Source: Ensifer adhaerens
GTDB lineage: Bacteria; Pseudomonadota; Alphaproteobacteria; Rhizobiales; Rhizobiaceae
NCBI RefSeq assembly: GCF_000697965.2
Contig: NZ_CP015881.1
Location: 1,599,501 to 1,663,500, forward strand
Reading direction: 5' to 3'
Length of the DNA stretch: 64,000 bases
Shown here piece after piece: positions 8,839 to 17,854 of this stretch. The notes beneath the pieces were generated by a model that worked only from the letters and a program-made list of their open reading frames with translations, ran no database searches and was not told the origin of the DNA. Within the stretch, counting starts at the first letter, position 1. Every line of letters starts with the position of its first letter. The translations under genes and the position numbers were made by a program.

Positions 8839-10386
8839 ATGGCACGACGCACGACCTCAGGTCTCCTGTTCCAGGGGTCCGACTGGAATTTTGCGACGCT
8901 GTCGCGTGCTTACGACGCGATCGAGCAGGTCGCGCTCGAAGAAATGGGCCTCAGCGTCTACCCGAACCAGTTGGAGATCATCACCTCCGAACAGATGCTC
9001 GACGCCTATTCCTCGGTCGGCATGCCGCTCATGTACCAGCACTGGTCCTTCGGCAAGCGCTTTGCCTATGAGGAGCATCACTACCGTAAGGGCCACCGCG
9101 GTCTTGCCTATGAGCTGGTGATCAATTCCAATCCCTGCATCACCTATCTCATGGAAGAAAACACCATGGCGATGCAGGCGCTGGTGACCGCGCATGCCGC
9201 TTTCGGCCATAACCACTTCTTCAAGAACAACTATCTCTTTCGCCAGTGGACCGATGCCGGCGCGATCCTGAGCTATATGGATTTCGCCAAGAAATACGTG
9301 ACCAAATGCGAGGAGCGGCACGGCACTGCCGCCGTCGAAGCCATTCTCGATTCCGCCCATGCGCTGATGGACCAGGGCGTCTTCCGCTACCGCCGCCCGC
9401 CACGCCTCTCCTCTGAAAAGGTGCGCGAAAGGGCGCGCGAGCGGCTGGAATATGAGGAGCAGACCTATAGCGACCTCTGGCGGACCCTGCCGCAGGTCGC
9501 CGAGAGCCGTGATCCGGCCGAGGCCGAGCGCGACGCTTCGGAGCGCAAGAAGGTGCTCAACCTGCCCGAAGAGAACCTGCTCTATTTTCTCGAAAAACAC
9601 AGCCTGATCCTGGAGCCCTGGCAGCGCGAGCTGCTCAGGATCGTGCGTGTCATCGCGCAATATTTTTCGCCGCAGCGCCAGACGAAGGTCATGAACGAGG
9701 GCTGCGCCACCTTCGTGCACTACACCATCATCAACCGCCTCTACGACCAGGGCAGGATTGGCGAAGGTCACATGCTGGAACTGTTGCAGAGCCATTCCAA
9801 CGTCGTATTCCAGCCGGATTTCAACGACCGGCGCTACCCGGGCATCAACCCCTACGCGCTCGGCTTTGCGATGATGCAGGATATCCAGCGGATTGCCACC
9901 GAACCGACGGAGGAAGACCGCGACTGGTTCCCGTCTTTCGCCGGCAACGGCGACTGGATGGAAACGCTGCGTGACGCCTGGGCGAACCATCGCGACGAGT
10001 CCTTCATCCTGCAGTATCTGAGCCCGGCGGTGATGCGCAAGTTCCGGCTGTTCCAGCTCTCCGATCGCTCGTCGGATCGTTTCGTCGAGGTTGCCTCGAT
10101 CCACAACGAGCGCGGCTATTCCGCGGTCCGTTCGGCGCTCGCCAACAGCTACGACGTTGCTGCCAACCAGCCGGACATCCAGGTGATGGACGTCGATCTG
10201 CTCGGTGACCGGCAATTGCGGCTGCAGCACAATGTCAAGCACGGTATCCTGCTCGACGAGGGCAGCCGCGACGCGACGATGCGCCATATCCGCCATCTCT
10301 GGGGCTATGAGGTGAGCCTCGCCGGCGTCGATGCCCAAAGCGGGCGCACGGTGTACGAGTGCTCGACGGCAAAATCGTCCGAGTGA
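8839..10386 (+). CDS. SpoVR family protein (YcgB-like)
   Basis: A 515-residue SpoVR/YcgB protein, close to the family length (E. coli YcgB is 510). Family landmarks include YQHWSFGK near residues 62-69, MEENTMAMQ, HNHFFKNNYLFRQWTDA and NEGCATFVHY. It has no predicted signal peptide or membrane segment. Third and last gene of the prkA-DUF444-spoVR set, 12 bases after its neighbour and with a purine-rich RBS (gaggGGGAGA). Named for a Bacillus spore cortex gene, but this family is widespread in non-sporulating proteobacteria and its biochemical role is unknown. Confidence 0.92.
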   Translation: MARRTTSGLLFQGSDWNFATLSRAYDAIEQVALEEMGLSVYPNQLEIITSEQMLDAYSSVGMPLMYQHWSFGKRFAYEEHHYRKGHRGLAYELVINSNPCITYLMEENTMAMQALVTAHAAFGHNHFFKNNYLFRQWTDAGAILSYMDFAKKYVTKCEERHGTAAVEAILDSAHALMDQGVFRYRRPPRLSSEKVRERARERLEYEEQTYSDLWRTLPQVAESRDPAEAERDASERKKVLNLPEENLLYFLEKHSLILEPWQRELLRIVRVIAQYFSPQRQTKVMNEGCATFVHYTIINRLYDQGRIGEGHMLELLQSHSNVVFQPDFNDRRYPGINPYALGFAMMQDIQRIATEPTEEDRDWFPSFAGNGDWMETLRDAWANHRDESFILQYLSPAVMRKFRLFQLSDRSSDRFVEVASIHNERGYSAVRSALANSYDVAANQPDIQVMDVDLLGDRQLRLQHNVKHGILLDEGSRDATMRHIRHLWGYEVSLAGVDAQSGRTVYECSTAKSSE

Positions 10387-10414
10387 ACGGATAAAAGCCG
10401 TGGGTCGTGGCCAT

Positions 10415-10443
10415 CATTAGAATTGGTGGCAGGCATTAGAATT
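10415..10443. repeat. Short direct repeat CATTAGAATT
   Basis: CATTAGAATT occurs at 10415-10424 and again at 10434-10443, between the convergent spoVR and ampR-like genes. The period is 19 bases. No transposase or inverted ends were found, so its origin is unknown. Confidence 0.4.
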
Positions 10444-10518
10444 ATTGGGTCATCAAGACGCGCCGCCGCGGGACCCGGTTGAGGCGCAGCTTGCGCTGCA
10501 CGGCCCTGTGGCGGACGT

Positions 10519-11436
10519 TCAGCCTGCGATAACGTCGGGCGTGGCCGGCAAGGCCGCTGCCTCCTGCTCGGCCGCCGCAGCGAGCCAATCGTGGAAGGCG
10601 GTCATCGCCGGCGTGACGGGACGCGATTTCAGCCGCGTCAGCCAGTAGCTTCCCATCGAGGTGTGAACGTCGAAGGGCTGGCGCATCGTGCCGTTCGACA
10701 GCAGCCGCGAGAACATCAGTGGTGGCGCCAGCGCCACGCCGATCCCCTGGGCCGCTGCCTCCATCATCGCCAGCGAACTATCGAAGACGATGCCCTTGAG
10801 CAGGGGCGCCGGATAGGCGATGCCGGCTGCATCGAACCAGGTCACCCACTCGTCGGCCCGATAGGACCGGAGCAGCGTTTCGTCGAGCAGATCGGCCGGC
10901 GTCTTCAGCCGCTCGGCGATCTCGGGGATGCAAAGCACGGATAGCGGCGCCTCGAAGAGCCGCGTCGCCTCGATATTGTGCCAGGAGCCGCCGCCGAAGC
11001 GGATAGCGAAATCCAGCCCCTCGGCCGCCATGTCGACGCGGTTGTTGTTGGTGGAGAGGCGAACGTCGACAAAGGGATACTTCGCCTGGAAATCCGCGAG
11101 CCGCGGCAGCAGCCAACCGACCGCAAACGTGCCGACGGCGCCGATCATCAGCACTTCGCGAATATGCCCCGCCTCGAAGCGGTCGAGCATGTCCGCCATC
11201 CGGTCGAAGCTATCGCGCAGAACCGGCAGCAACGCCTCGCCCTCCGCCGTGATCATCAGTCCGCGCGGCAGCCGCTTGAACAGGGTCACGTTCAGGCGGT
11301 TTTCGAGAAGCTTGACCTGATGGCTGACCGCGGCTTGCGTAACGCAGAGCTCGATTGCCGCGCGCGTAAAGCTCAGATGCCGCGCCGAGGCTTCGAAAGC
11401 GCGCAGCGCATTGAGCGGAAGATATGGCCTGACCAT
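10519..11436 (-). CDS. ampR: AmpR-type LysR transcriptional regulator
   Basis: A 305-residue LysR protein. The N-terminus (YLPLNALRAFEASARHLSFT, residues 5-24) and following HTH (CVTQAAVSHQVK) are characteristic of AmpR/GcvA-type LTTRs. Effector-domain features match AmpR closely: VGTFAVGWLLPRL, TNNNRVDMAAEGLDFAIRFG and SYRADEW. AmpR proteins sense muropeptides and UDP-MurNAc-pentapeptide and normally control a divergent beta-lactamase. Here the divergent gene encodes a penicillin-binding protein instead. The 322-base gap between them would hold the shared operator. No beta-lactamase is in the window. Confidence 0.85.
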   Translation of the reverse strand: MVRPYLPLNALRAFEASARHLSFTRAAIELCVTQAAVSHQVKLLENRLNVTLFKRLPRGLMITAEGEALLPVLRDSFDRMADMLDRFEAGHIREVLMIGAVGTFAVGWLLPRLADFQAKYPFVDVRLSTNNNRVDMAAEGLDFAIRFGGGSWHNIEATRLFEAPLSVLCIPEIAERLKTPADLLDETLLRSYRADEWVTWFDAAGIAYPAPLLKGIVFDSSLAMMEAAAQGIGVALAPPLMFSRLLSNGTMRQPFDVHTSMGSYWLTRLKSRPVTPAMTAFHDWLAAAAEQEAAALPATPDVIAG

Positions 11437-11758
11437 GAATGCCCTAACTCACCTAATGGGTCTCGCAAATAAACGTGGTTTGTTGCGTAAGCACAATCCC
11501 TTTACGGTGAACTTTATCGGCGGTGCGTGCCGTTGCCCGGAAGTCGCCAACTCAGGAAAGGCGCGGTCAGCCGCACCGCTTTCGGAGACCTGATCCATGC
11601 GCCGTTTCATCTGGCCCTAGCGGCCGCAGGCACCGTCACCGAGCCAACGTCCGCGGACGTAGGCGCACCCCAATACTCCGCTCCGCATGCGCTGCCCGCC
11701 GCACGAACACCTGTGTCGGCGACGCTGCCTGCTGCCATGAAGGTCCGCTCTGCCCGTT
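11437..11758. promoter_or_regulatory. Divergent control region between AmpR-like regulator and PBP pair
   Basis: No gene is supported in these 322 bases. The regulator-proximal 90 bases are clearly less GC-rich than the rest and probably contain the divergent promoters and LysR site. A LysR T-N11-A box can be fitted in several ways, so no single operator is called. The ATG at 11759 has no strong Shine-Dalgarno sequence. Frames that are open through this region are shadows of the PBP gene. Confidence 0.4.
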
Positions 11759-14215
11759 ATGAAGCTCCTCGTAAATCTGCTCGGCACATGCCTCAATCTT
11801 ACTGTCGTCGTCGCGCTGGCCGCCGCCTCGCTCGTCGCAGCCCTGACGCGACACCTGCCCGATCACCGCACGCTCGCCAACTGGGAGCCGGCGGTGACCA
11901 GCCGCCTCTATGCCGCCGACGGCACGATGGTCGCGGAACTCGCGCGGGAACGCCGGCTGTTCCTGCCCATCGCCACCATCCCCGCACGCGTGCGCCAGGC
12001 GTTCCTCTCCGCCGAGGACAAGAACTTCTACACCCATCCCGGCATCGATGTTGCGAGCATCGGCACGGCGCTGCTCGCCAACCTCGCCAACTACGGCTCC
12101 GGTCGCCGCATGATCGGCGGCTCGACGATCACGCAGCAGATCGCCAAGAATTTCCTGCTGACGTCGGACCGGACTGTGGAGCGCAAGCTGCGCGAGGCGA
12201 TCCTTTCGCTGCGGATCGACCAGACCTATTCCAAGGACCGCATCCTCGAACTCTATCTCAACGACATCTATCTCGGGCGCGGTGCCTATGGCGTGGCGCA
12301 GGCAGCGCTCACCTATTTCGACAAGCCGGTCAGCGAGCTCTCGGTCGCGGAGGCAGCCTTCCTCGCAGCCCTGCCGAAGGCGCCCAACAATTACGACCCG
12401 GACCGCCAGGCGGAGCGGGCAACCGGCCGCCGCAACTGGGTGATCGACCAGATGCGGCAGAACGGCGTCATCGACACCGCCGCCGCCGCAAAGGCATCCG
12501 CTTCCTCGCTCGGCGTCAGGCAACGCCAACAATCGCCCGCGGTCGCCAGTTCCGACTATTTCACCGAGGACGTCCGCCGCCAGCTCAACGCCCGATACGG
12601 CGATGCTGCCCTTTATACGGCCGGCTTCTCCGTGCGCACGACGCTCGATCCGCGATTGCAGGTCGCCGCCATGACGGCGTTGCGCAAAGGCCTCGTCGCC
12701 TATGACCAGGCAAAGGGCTACCGCGGCCCCGTCGCCAGGCTCCCTTCGACTGGAAACTGGGCGCCGGCGCTTGCCAGGCTCCAGCCGCTCGCCGACGTGC
12801 CGGAATGGCGGCTCGGCGTGGTGCTGGCGACCGACAAGGATGGAGCAGAGATCGGGCTAAGGCCGACGGTCGCGGAACGAAGCGGTGCTCTTGGCACCAA
12901 CGAGACGATCCGCCTTGGCCGGGCGGGCATGGCCTGGGCGCTCTGCCGCTCGGCCAAGGCAAAGCGGGGCTGCGCCGCGGGACCCGACGGGGCTCTGGCG
13001 CCCGGCGACGTCGTCTATGTGGAAAAGGCGGGCGACGGCTACTTGCTCCGGCAGCCGCCGCTCGTGCAGGGCGCGCTCGTTTCCATGGATCCGAACACCG
13101 GCCGGGTGCTGGCGGTCGCCGGTGGTTTTTCCTATGCCCAGTCGGAATTCAACCGCGCAACCCAGGCCTATCGCCAGCCGGGCTCGTCGTTCAAGCCCTT
13201 CGTCTATGCCGCCGCCCTCGACAACGGCTATGCGCCGACGACGCTGGTGATGGATGCGCCGATCGCCCTTGCCGACGGCGCCGGGCGAATGTGGAAACCG
13301 AAGAACTACGACGGTCGCTTCAGCGGTCCATCGACGCTGCGCGTCGGGCTCGAAAACAGCCGCAACCTGATGACCGTGCGCCTTGCCCGCCATCTCGGCA
13401 TGGATCTGGTCGCCGACTACGGCAAGCGTTTCGGCATCTATGACGAGCTGAAGCCTTACCTGCCGATGTCGCTCGGCGCCGGCGAAACGACGCTGCTCAG
13501 GCTGGTCTCGGCCTATGCGGTCATCGCCAATGGCGGCAGGGCCGTCACGCCTTCGATGGTCGATCGCGTCCAGGATCGTTACGGCCGCACGATCTTTCGC
13601 CACGACCAGCGCAAGTGCGACGCTTGCAACGCCTCCGACTGGACCGGCCAGGAAGAGCCCATGCCCGTGGACGACCGCGACTACGTGCTCGATCCGATGA
13701 CAGCCTATCAGGTCACTTCGATGCTGCGCGGCGTTGTCGAACGTGGCACCGCTCGAAATGTCGGCTCGCTCGGCGTGCCGATCGCCGGCAAGACCGGCAC
13801 CACCAATGACGAGAAGGACGTCTGGTTCGTCGGCTACACGCCCGATATCGTCACCGGTGTCTTCCTCGGCTACGACACGCCGAAGCCCATGGGCTACGGC
13901 GAAACCGGCGGCGGCCTCGCCGCACCCATTTTCATCGATTTCATGAAGGTGGCTCTTGCGGGGCGGGCCGCGGCCGATTTCCACGCGCCAACAGGCATGA
14001 TGGTCGAGGCGATCGACCGGAAGAGCGGCCAGCCGGTCCCGGCGGGCACGCCGGGTGCCATTCTCGAATCCTTCAAGCCGGGCACTGCCCCTTGCGCCGG
14101 CGGCTGCCCGGTCATCGACGGCTTCGAGACGGCGAGCACATCGGCCACGGCCGATGCGGACCTTACGCCCGAACAGCGGGCGAAGCTTCTTACCAACAGC
14201 AACGGACTTTATTGA
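11759..14215 (+). CDS. Class A penicillin-binding protein (PBP1A family)
   Basis: An 818-residue bifunctional PBP. Residues about 9-29 form a membrane anchor. The GT51 glycosyltransferase domain carries the catalytic Glu86 in SAEDKNFYTHPGID, then GGSTITQQIAKN and the YLNDIYLGRGAYG motif. The transpeptidase domain keeps all active-site motifs: S476-S-F-K479 (nucleophile Ser476), S534-R-N536 and K678-T-G680. Both activities therefore look intact. It would polymerise and cross-link peptidoglycan in the periplasm. It sits divergent to an AmpR-type regulator and one base ahead of a second PBP gene, suggesting an inducible rather than housekeeping PBP1A (inference). Confidence 0.93.
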   Translation: MKLLVNLLGTCLNLTVVVALAAASLVAALTRHLPDHRTLANWEPAVTSRLYAADGTMVAELARERRLFLPIATIPARVRQAFLSAEDKNFYTHPGIDVASIGTALLANLANYGSGRRMIGGSTITQQIAKNFLLTSDRTVERKLREAILSLRIDQTYSKDRILELYLNDIYLGRGAYGVAQAALTYFDKPVSELSVAEAAFLAALPKAPNNYDPDRQAERATGRRNWVIDQMRQNGVIDTAAAAKASASSLGVRQRQQSPAVASSDYFTEDVRRQLNARYGDAALYTAGFSVRTTLDPRLQVAAMTALRKGLVAYDQAKGYRGPVARLPSTGNWAPALARLQPLADVPEWRLGVVLATDKDGAEIGLRPTVAERSGALGTNETIRLGRAGMAWALCRSAKAKRGCAAGPDGALAPGDVVYVEKAGDGYLLRQPPLVQGALVSMDPNTGRVLAVAGGFSYAQSEFNRATQAYRQPGSSFKPFVYAAALDNGYAPTTLVMDAPIALADGAGRMWKPKNYDGRFSGPSTLRVGLENSRNLMTVRLARHLGMDLVADYGKRFGIYDELKPYLPMSLGAGETTLLRLVSAYAVIANGGRAVTPSMVDRVQDRYGRTIFRHDQRKCDACNASDWTGQEEPMPVDDRDYVLDPMTAYQVTSMLRGVVERGTARNVGSLGVPIAGKTGTTNDEKDVWFVGYTPDIVTGVFLGYDTPKPMGYGETGGGLAAPIFIDFMKVALAGRAAADFHAPTGMMVEAIDRKSGQPVPAGTPGAILESFKPGTAPCAGGCPVIDGFETASTSATADADLTPEQRAKLLTNSNGLY

Positions 14216-14216
14216 G

Positions 14217-15953
14217 ATGGCACGCAAGGCTCAGCTCCGGCCGGATCCCCGCGGCCGCCTTCTCCTCGTCATCGGCGCCTTCGCGCTCGTCTTCGGCCTC
14301 ATGCTCGCGCGTCTCGTCCAGCTCGGCGCCGCCGACTACGAGCGCACCGGCTACATACCGCCGCCGCCGTCGCTCGGCCGTCCCTCGATCCTTGACCGCA
14401 ACGGCAATCTGCTGGCGATCGACGTGCCGAGTTCCGGGCTTTACGCCGAGCCTCGACTGATCGTCGATGTGGACGAAGCAGTCGAGAAACTGACAGCGAT
14501 CTTCCCTGATCTCGACGGGCGCGACCTCTATCGTCGGCTGAAGAGCGGTGCGGCGTTTGCCTGGATCAAGCGGCAAGTGACGCCGGCCGAAGAGCAGGCC
14601 GTCTGGAACGCCGGCCTTCCAGCGATCGGCTTCCAGCGCGAGAAACAGCGCTTCTATCCCAACGGCACGCTTGCCGCCCACGTGCTCGGCGCGGTCGATA
14701 TCGACAATATTGGCATCGCCGGCATCGAGCGCTGGATCGAGGGCCAGGGGCTGGAGGTGCTTCGCCAGAGCGGCATGGATCTCTCCCATCGCAACCTCGA
14801 GCCGGTGAGCACGACGCTCGATATCCGCATCCAGCATGCGCTCGAGGTCGAGTTGCGCAAGGCGATCGCCAAGTTCAGCGCCAAGGCCGGGGCCGGCTTG
14901 GTGCTCGACGTCACCAATGGCGAGATCCTGGCGCTCGTTTCTTACCCGGATTTCGACCCGAACCTGCCCGTGGACGCGCTGAAGCCCGACCGTATCAACC
15001 GCATCGCCGCCGCCACCTTCGAGATGGGCTCGACCTTCAAGGCACTGACGACGGCCATGGCGCTCGATTCCGGCCAGTTCACGCTCCGCTCCGTCATCGA
15101 CGCCAGCAAGCCGCTCGCCTTCGGCCGCTTCCGCATCAACGACTACCGCGGCCAGCATCGACCGCTGACGGTGCCGGAGGCCTTCATCTATTCGTCAAAC
15201 ATCTCGATGGCGAAAATGGCGATATCCGTCGGCCCGGAGAACCTGCAGGCATTCCTGACGCGCTTCGGGCAGATGTCGCGGCTGACGACGGAACTGCCCG
15301 AAAGCGCCCATCCACAATTGCCGCGACGCTGGGGCGAGATCGAAACGGCGACCGCCTCCTACGGCCACGGCATCGCCGTGACGCCGCTGCAGGCGAGCAT
15401 CGCGGTGGCGGCGCTCGTCAACGGTGGGCGCCTTATAAGGCCAACTCTGATCAAGGGTGCGGCGCTCGACGAACGCATCATCGCGCGCAATCTGATCAAG
15501 CCGGAGACCGGCGAGGCGCTGCGCTATCTGCTGCGGCTCAACGCCAAGACCGGCTCGGCAAAGAAGGCGGAGGTCAAAGGCTATTTCATAGGCGGCAAGA
15601 CCGGCACCGCCGAAAAGGTGGTCAGCGGGCGCTACTCGAAGGAGCTGAACATCACATCCTTCATGGGCGTCGTTCCCGTCGACAATCCGCGCTATCTGCT
15701 TCTCACTTTGCTCGACGAGCCCAAGGGTCTGAAGGAGACCTATGGCTTCCGCACCTCCGGCTGGAATGCAGCACCGCTGGGCGGCGCGGTTTTCGAACGG
15801 ATCTTGCCGATGCTTGCGCTCATGCCCGATTTCGAAATCGCAGACGTCAGCTTCCCCGAGATCAGCAGCCAGGGCGCCTTTGGCTCCCAGCTCTTTCCGT
15901 CTCCGACGAACACAGGCGAGCGCAACAGCGGCGCGATCGACGGAGCGCTTTGA
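14217..15953 (+). CDS. FtsI/PBP2-type monofunctional transpeptidase
   Basis: A 578-residue class B PBP. A single membrane anchor at about residues 15-35 is followed by the dimerisation region starting GRPSILDRNGNLLAIDVPSS and a transpeptidase domain with S272-T-F-K275, S326-S-N328 and K461-T-G463 all intact. The frame is open further upstream inside the previous gene, but ATG 14217 lies one base after that stop and begins the basic cytoplasmic tail, so it is chosen. Paired with the class A PBP it forms a complete polymerase/cross-linking set. It resembles FtsI more than elongation-type PBP2; a housekeeping ftsI would be expected elsewhere in the dcw cluster. Confidence 0.9.
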   Translation: MARKAQLRPDPRGRLLLVIGAFALVFGLMLARLVQLGAADYERTGYIPPPPSLGRPSILDRNGNLLAIDVPSSGLYAEPRLIVDVDEAVEKLTAIFPDLDGRDLYRRLKSGAAFAWIKRQVTPAEEQAVWNAGLPAIGFQREKQRFYPNGTLAAHVLGAVDIDNIGIAGIERWIEGQGLEVLRQSGMDLSHRNLEPVSTTLDIRIQHALEVELRKAIAKFSAKAGAGLVLDVTNGEILALVSYPDFDPNLPVDALKPDRINRIAAATFEMGSTFKALTTAMALDSGQFTLRSVIDASKPLAFGRFRINDYRGQHRPLTVPEAFIYSSNISMAKMAISVGPENLQAFLTRFGQMSRLTTELPESAHPQLPRRWGEIETATASYGHGIAVTPLQASIAVAALVNGGRLIRPTLIKGAALDERIIARNLIKPETGEALRYLLRLNAKTGSAKKAEVKGYFIGGKTGTAEKVVSGRYSKELNITSFMGVVPVDNPRYLLLTLLDEPKGLKETYGFRTSGWNAAPLGGAVFERILPMLALMPDFEIADVSFPEISSQGAFGSQLFPSPTNTGERNSGAIDGAL

Positions 15954-15955
15954 TC

Positions 15956-15972
15956 CCTGCCGCCGCGGCAGG
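15956..15972 (+). terminator. Short hairpin after the PBP operon
   Basis: CCTGCCG (15956-15962) and CGGCAGG (15966-15972) form a 7-bp stem with a 3-base loop just after the PBP stop codon. There is no T-tract, so it may be a weak terminator or processing site. The convergent TetR-type gene ends 34 bases further on. Confidence 0.4.
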
Positions 15973-16005
15973 CAATGACGCGCGAGCCGGCAACCGAACC
16001 GTCGG

Positions 16006-16692
16006 CTATGCTTCAAGGAAAGCGCGGGAGAAACCCGGTTCGGTCACTTCGATCGTTCCATCCGGGAGCTTCAGAAAGCGCTCGATGGCGGTGCCGTAGG
16101 TTCGCATCCAGCCGTCGAGCATCGCAGCCGCGCCGTCGAGGTCGCCGGCCTCCTGTCGCTGCAAGGCCTTGTGCATCACTTTGGCGACACTCAGCCGCAG
16201 TTGCAGCAACATCAGGGCGGAAGCTTCCGGATCGGGCGCATCGAGCGTTCCGTCCGCGTGCCCACGCCGCAGCATTTCGGCGACCAGCGGCAGGCTGACG
16301 GCCATCAGCGCCTCGTCGATACGATGATAGAGCGCGACATTTTCGGGCTTGAAGAGGGCGTTGAAGCTGTTCTTCAGCTGCGGCGCCATGTCGAGCTTCA
16401 GCCGCCGCGAGCCGGCGAAAAGCGCATTCAGCTGGCCGACTGCATCGAGCGACGGATCTTCGAAAAGCGGCTGCAATTCCTTCAGGTTCCGCTCAGCCAG
16501 GCGGGTCGCGACCGCCTCCAGCAAGGCCTCCTTCGAGACGAAATAGTGGTAGAAGGCGCCCTTGGATAGATTGGCCTCGCGGATGACGTCGTTGACCGTC
16601 GTATTCTCGTAGCCGTGCAGAAAGAACAAGCGCTCGGCGCAATCGATCAACTCGTTCGATCGGACTTCCGGCGATTTCTTCGTTCTGACCAT
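16006..16692 (-). CDS. TetR family repressor of the adjacent efflux operon
   Basis: A 228-residue TetR regulator. The N-terminal HTH is clear: LFFLHGYENTTVNDVIREAN then LSKGAFYHYFVSKEALLEAV (about residues 25-65). The C-terminal ligand domain is helical and unremarkable. It is divergent from a MacAB-type efflux operon, and the gap holds a perfect palindrome placed inside that operon's promoter. It is therefore most likely a local repressor released by a transported compound; the inducer cannot be predicted. Confidence 0.88.
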   Translation of the reverse strand: MVRTKKSPEVRSNELIDCAERLFFLHGYENTTVNDVIREANLSKGAFYHYFVSKEALLEAVATRLAERNLKELQPLFEDPSLDAVGQLNALFAGSRRLKLDMAPQLKNSFNALFKPENVALYHRIDEALMAVSLPLVAEMLRRGHADGTLDAPDPEASALMLLQLRLSVAKVMHKALQRQEAGDLDGAAAMLDGWMRTYGTAIERFLKLPDGTIEVTEPGFSRAFLEA

Positions 16693-16772
16693 GAGCGCTC
16701 CCAGGACGGCGGCTTAGCACGGGTTTGCGGCGCGGTCCACGACGCTCCTGAAGGTCGAGGAAATCGGCAGCC

Positions 16773-16801
16773 TTGAAACAAACCGACCGTCGGTCTATTT
16801 A
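16773..16801 (+). promoter_or_regulatory. Sigma70-type promoter of the efflux operon
   Basis: TTGAAA (16773-16778) and TATTTA (16796-16801) are 17 bases apart, a normal housekeeping spacing. Transcription would start about 16808, giving a short leader before the GTG at 16837. The spacer contains the TetR-type palindrome. Confidence 0.6.
16782..16794. promoter_or_regulatory. Palindromic operator, probably for the TetR regulator
   Basis: ACCGAC-C-GTCGGT is a perfect 13-base palindrome lying between the -35 and -10 hexamers. A repressor bound here would block RNA polymerase directly. The form ACCGACCG..CGGT is typical of TetR-family operators controlling envelope efflux genes. Confidence 0.65.
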
Positions 16802-16836
16802 TACAGAACGGATTGGAAGCGTTCAAGGAGCGTCTC

Positions 16837-17847
16837 GTGCGGCTCACTCGTTATGCAATCGGAGCGGCCGTTGTCGTTGCCGTCGGTGCGGCAAGCGCCT
16901 GGTATTTTCTTCGCCCGGTTCCCGTCTCCGTCATTTCGCCGAAACGCGGCGATGCGGCGGAGATCATCTATGCGGATGGCGTGGTGGAGCCGCGCACCTG
17001 GGCGAAAGTCACCCCGACGGTCGCCGAGCGCATCGTCGAGCAGTGCAATTGCGAGGGACAGCGTGTCGCCAAGGGTGACGTGCTCGCCCGCCTCGACGAC
17101 ACCGAGGCACGGGCGGCGCTTGGCGAACTACAGGCGCGGCTGACGCTGGCGCAGGAGGAATATCGGCGCAAGCTGGCGCTCGCCGAACGCAGCACGATCA
17201 GCGAACAGGAAGTCGACCGGGCGCGCAGCGAACTCGGCCAGCTCGAAGCGCTCGTCGCCGGCCGCCAGGCGCGGCTCGCGACCTATGTGCTGCGCGCACC
17301 GAGCGCCGGCCAGGTACTCAGGCAGGACGGCGAGATCGGCGAGGTCGCGGATCTCGGCACGGTGCTCTTCTGGGTCGGAGAGCCGAAACCGCTGATCGTC
17401 ACCGCCGACGTCAACGAAGAGGATATCCCGCGCGTCGAAGTCGGCCAGAAGGCGCTGCTCCGATCGGATGCCTTCCCCGACCGCAAGCTGGAAGCGACGG
17501 TCGACAGCATCACGCCCAAGGGTGATCCGGTAACGAAGACCTATCGCGTGCGCTTTCGGCTGCCCGACGACACGCCGCTTCGGATCGGCATGTCGACCGA
17601 CGTCAACATCATCGTGCGGGTCGCCAATGGCGCCTTGATCATCCCGACCGTGGCGCTGGAAGGAGCGAAGGCCGCCGTGATCGACGGCAATCGCGCACGG
17701 ATCCGAGAACTGAAAACGGGCATCCGCGGCGCCGACGGCGTCGAAGTCCTCTCCGGCCTCAAAGACGACGCGCGCGTCGTCTCGCCCTTCCCGACCGGTC
17801 TTGCCGATGGCACGCGGGTGAAGGCCACCCCTTCGCCGGAGAAATGA
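16837..17847 (+). CDS. Efflux periplasmic adaptor subunit (MacA/HlyD-like)
   Basis: A 336-residue membrane fusion protein. A single N-terminal membrane anchor (about residues 4-22) is followed by a lipoyl-like half motif, a short coiled-coil hairpin (about 80-140) and beta-barrel domains. The open frame reaches a TTG at 16813, but GTG 16837 has AAGGAG six bases upstream and is preferred. It ends 7 bases before an FtsX-type permease gene, so the pair plus the following ATPase form a MacAB-like tripartite exporter or a lipid/lipoprotein transporter. Repression by the divergent TetR protein is likely. Confidence 0.85.
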   Translation: MRLTRYAIGAAVVVAVGAASAWYFLRPVPVSVISPKRGDAAEIIYADGVVEPRTWAKVTPTVAERIVEQCNCEGQRVAKGDVLARLDDTEARAALGELQARLTLAQEEYRRKLALAERSTISEQEVDRARSELGQLEALVAGRQARLATYVLRAPSAGQVLRQDGEIGEVADLGTVLFWVGEPKPLIVTADVNEEDIPRVEVGQKALLRSDAFPDRKLEATVDSITPKGDPVTKTYRVRFRLPDDTPLRIGMSTDVNIIVRVANGALIIPTVALEGAKAAVIDGNRARIRELKTGIRGADGVEVLSGLKDDARVVSPFPTGLADGTRVKATPSPEK

Positions 17848-17854
17848 GCCCGCC

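Noticed and set aside
10400..10518. Possible transposase remnant on the minus strand next to the CATTAGAATT repeat
   Set aside because: The frame shows only a short basic peptide with no DDE motif, inverted repeats or target duplication.
11597..11620. A seven-codon ORF upstream of the PBP1A gene as a leader peptide
   Set aside because: No RBS, no attenuator hairpin and no conserved codon run; chance occurrence is likely.
11527..12705. A 392-codon open frame overlapping the start of the PBP1A gene
   Set aside because: Its sequence is Arg/Ala/Pro-rich shadow coding from the PBP frame with no family features or RBS.
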